Assembly: GCA_027603945.1 (NCBI GenBank)
Contig: JADIIU010000017.1
Coordinates: 1-64,000 of the forward strand
DNA: 64,000 bases
DNA from: Terramyces sp. JEL0728
Taxonomy: Eukaryota > Chytridiomycota > Chytridiomycetes > Rhizophydiales > Terramycetaceae
Direction of reading: 5' to 3'
The notes under the pieces are model-generated. The model was not told the DNA's origin. It was given only the letters and a program-made list of their open reading frames with translations, and did not search any database. Each line of letters begins with the position of its first letter. Position 1 is the first letter of the stretch. This document shows, in pieces, positions 63,446 through 64,000 of this stretch. Position numbers and translations under genes: made by a program.

Positions 63446-64000
63446 ATGGCTGCCAGACCAACCGTTACTATTTTCAACGTCAAAGGAGAACAAGCTGCTA
63501 CCGCTACCCTCCCAGCTGTGTTCACTGCTCCAATCAGATCAGATATCGTTCAATTCGTCCACACCAACGTCGCAAAGAACAAGAGACAAGCCTATGCTGT
63601 TTCCGTCGAAGCTGGCCACCAAACTTCCGCTATCTCATGGGGTACTGGTCGTGCTGTCTCTCGTATTCCTAGAGTTTCTGGCTCTGGTACCCACAGAGCT
63701 GGCCAAGCTGCTTTCGGTAACATGTGCCGTGGTGGACGTATGTTTGCGCCAACCAAGGTATTCAGAAAATGGCACGTCAAGGTCAACCAAAACCAACGCC
63801 GTTTCGCCACTGCTTCCGCTTTGGCTGCAACTGCCCTCCCATCCTTGGTTTTGGCTCGTGGACACAAGATTGAACAAATCGAAGAAGTCCCACTCGTCGT
63901 TGCTAGCGACATTGAATCATACTTCAAAACCAAGAAGGCTGTTGCTTTCTTGAAGGCTATCAACGCTTATGCTGATGTTGAAAAGGTTGTCGAATCCAAG
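63446..64000 (+). CDS. RPL4: 60S ribosomal protein L4 (uL4), 5' part
   Basis: The first 185 codons are present; the gene continues beyond the window (full proteins are about 360 aa). Blocks: [98 protein letters not shown] and [21 protein letters not shown] segments. It lines the exit tunnel of the large subunit. No intron occurs in the 555 nt seen, and codons are strongly biased to C-ending forms (GTC, ATC, TTC, GCC, CGT), unlike the AT-rich codons of its neighbours, as expected for a very highly expressed gene. Confidence 0.95.
   Translation, partial: MAARPTVTIFNVKGEQAATATLPAVFTAPIRSDIVQFVHTNVAKNKRQAYAVSVEAGHQTSAISWGTGRAVSRIPRVSGSGTHRAGQAAFGNMCRGGRMFAPTKVFRKWHVKVNQNQRRFATASALAATALPSLVLARGHKIEQIEEVPLVVASDIESYFKTKKAVAFLKAINAYADVEKVVESK

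Overview
The window is eukaryotic nuclear DNA, almost certainly from an early-diverging, flagellum-bearing (zoosporic) fungus. Fungal markers are three velvet-domain genes, an APSES/KilA-N transcription factor, a SLA2 endocytic adaptor, a MET1-type siroheme methyltransferase, SFM1 and a heme-thiolate peroxidase. A complete CC2D2A gene (ciliary transition zone) implies a flagellated stage. The genus could not be told from sequence alone. The standard code fits, with TAA, TAG and TGA all used as stops.

The dominant feature is the introns. I rebuilt 22 multi-exon genes with 83 introns by following conserved protein families across frame breaks. Lengths are 19 nt (31 introns), 20 (23), 21 (18), 22 (8), 23 (1) and 24 (1), plus one of 64 nt that divides into three head-to-tail mini-intron units. 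None of the 83 is shorter than 19. The introns are GT-AG, with a TAAC/TAAT/TGAT-like branch motif only a few bases before the AG. Every rebuilt CDS closes in frame. Secreted and surface genes are mostly intronless; housekeeping and cytoskeletal genes are intron-dense.

Layout. 0-11 kb: end of an unknown gene, a cAMP-receptor-like GPCR, two paralogous secreted proteins, a Polo kinase, a Stealth phosphotransferase, a membrane-anchored unknown, a secreted heme peroxidase, an EXORDIUM-like secreted protein and a GIY-YIG/zinc-knuckle protein. 11-15 kb: a 926-aa disordered protein. 15-19 kb: three velvet genes on the minus strand, two of them sharing a near-identical tract. 20-30 kb: PEHE-domain protein, SFM1, NYN/LOTUS protein, TOP1, GPI-type expansin-like protein, NOP2, TSR4. 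30-38 kb: four cell-surface repeat/Ser-Thr-rich proteins, MET1, a 7TM protein with an ectodomain, a C2H2 protein and an APSES factor. 38-49 kb: a DOMON-b561-cytochrome b5-reductase fusion with an embedded SH3 domain, CC2D2A, an unknown gene and an RPEL protein. 49.6-52.8 kb: three tandem 7TM paralogs. 52.9-64 kb: phosphoglucomutase, a 2OG-Fe(II) oxygenase, HEM13, TMA46, an NmrA-like protein, SLA2 and the start of RPL4.

How the genes fit together: ribosome biogenesis and translation (NOP2, TSR4, TMA46, SFM1, RPL4), heme and siroheme synthesis (HEM13, MET1) next to heme users (peroxidase, b561/b5 fusion), actin and endocytosis (SLA2, RPEL), flagellum (CC2D2A, perhaps its neighbours), and environmental sensing and cell surface (GPCR-like proteins, GPI-type proteins). 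Genes are compact and not in operons. Several secreted-protein genes carry a TATA box only about 30-50 nt before the ATG.
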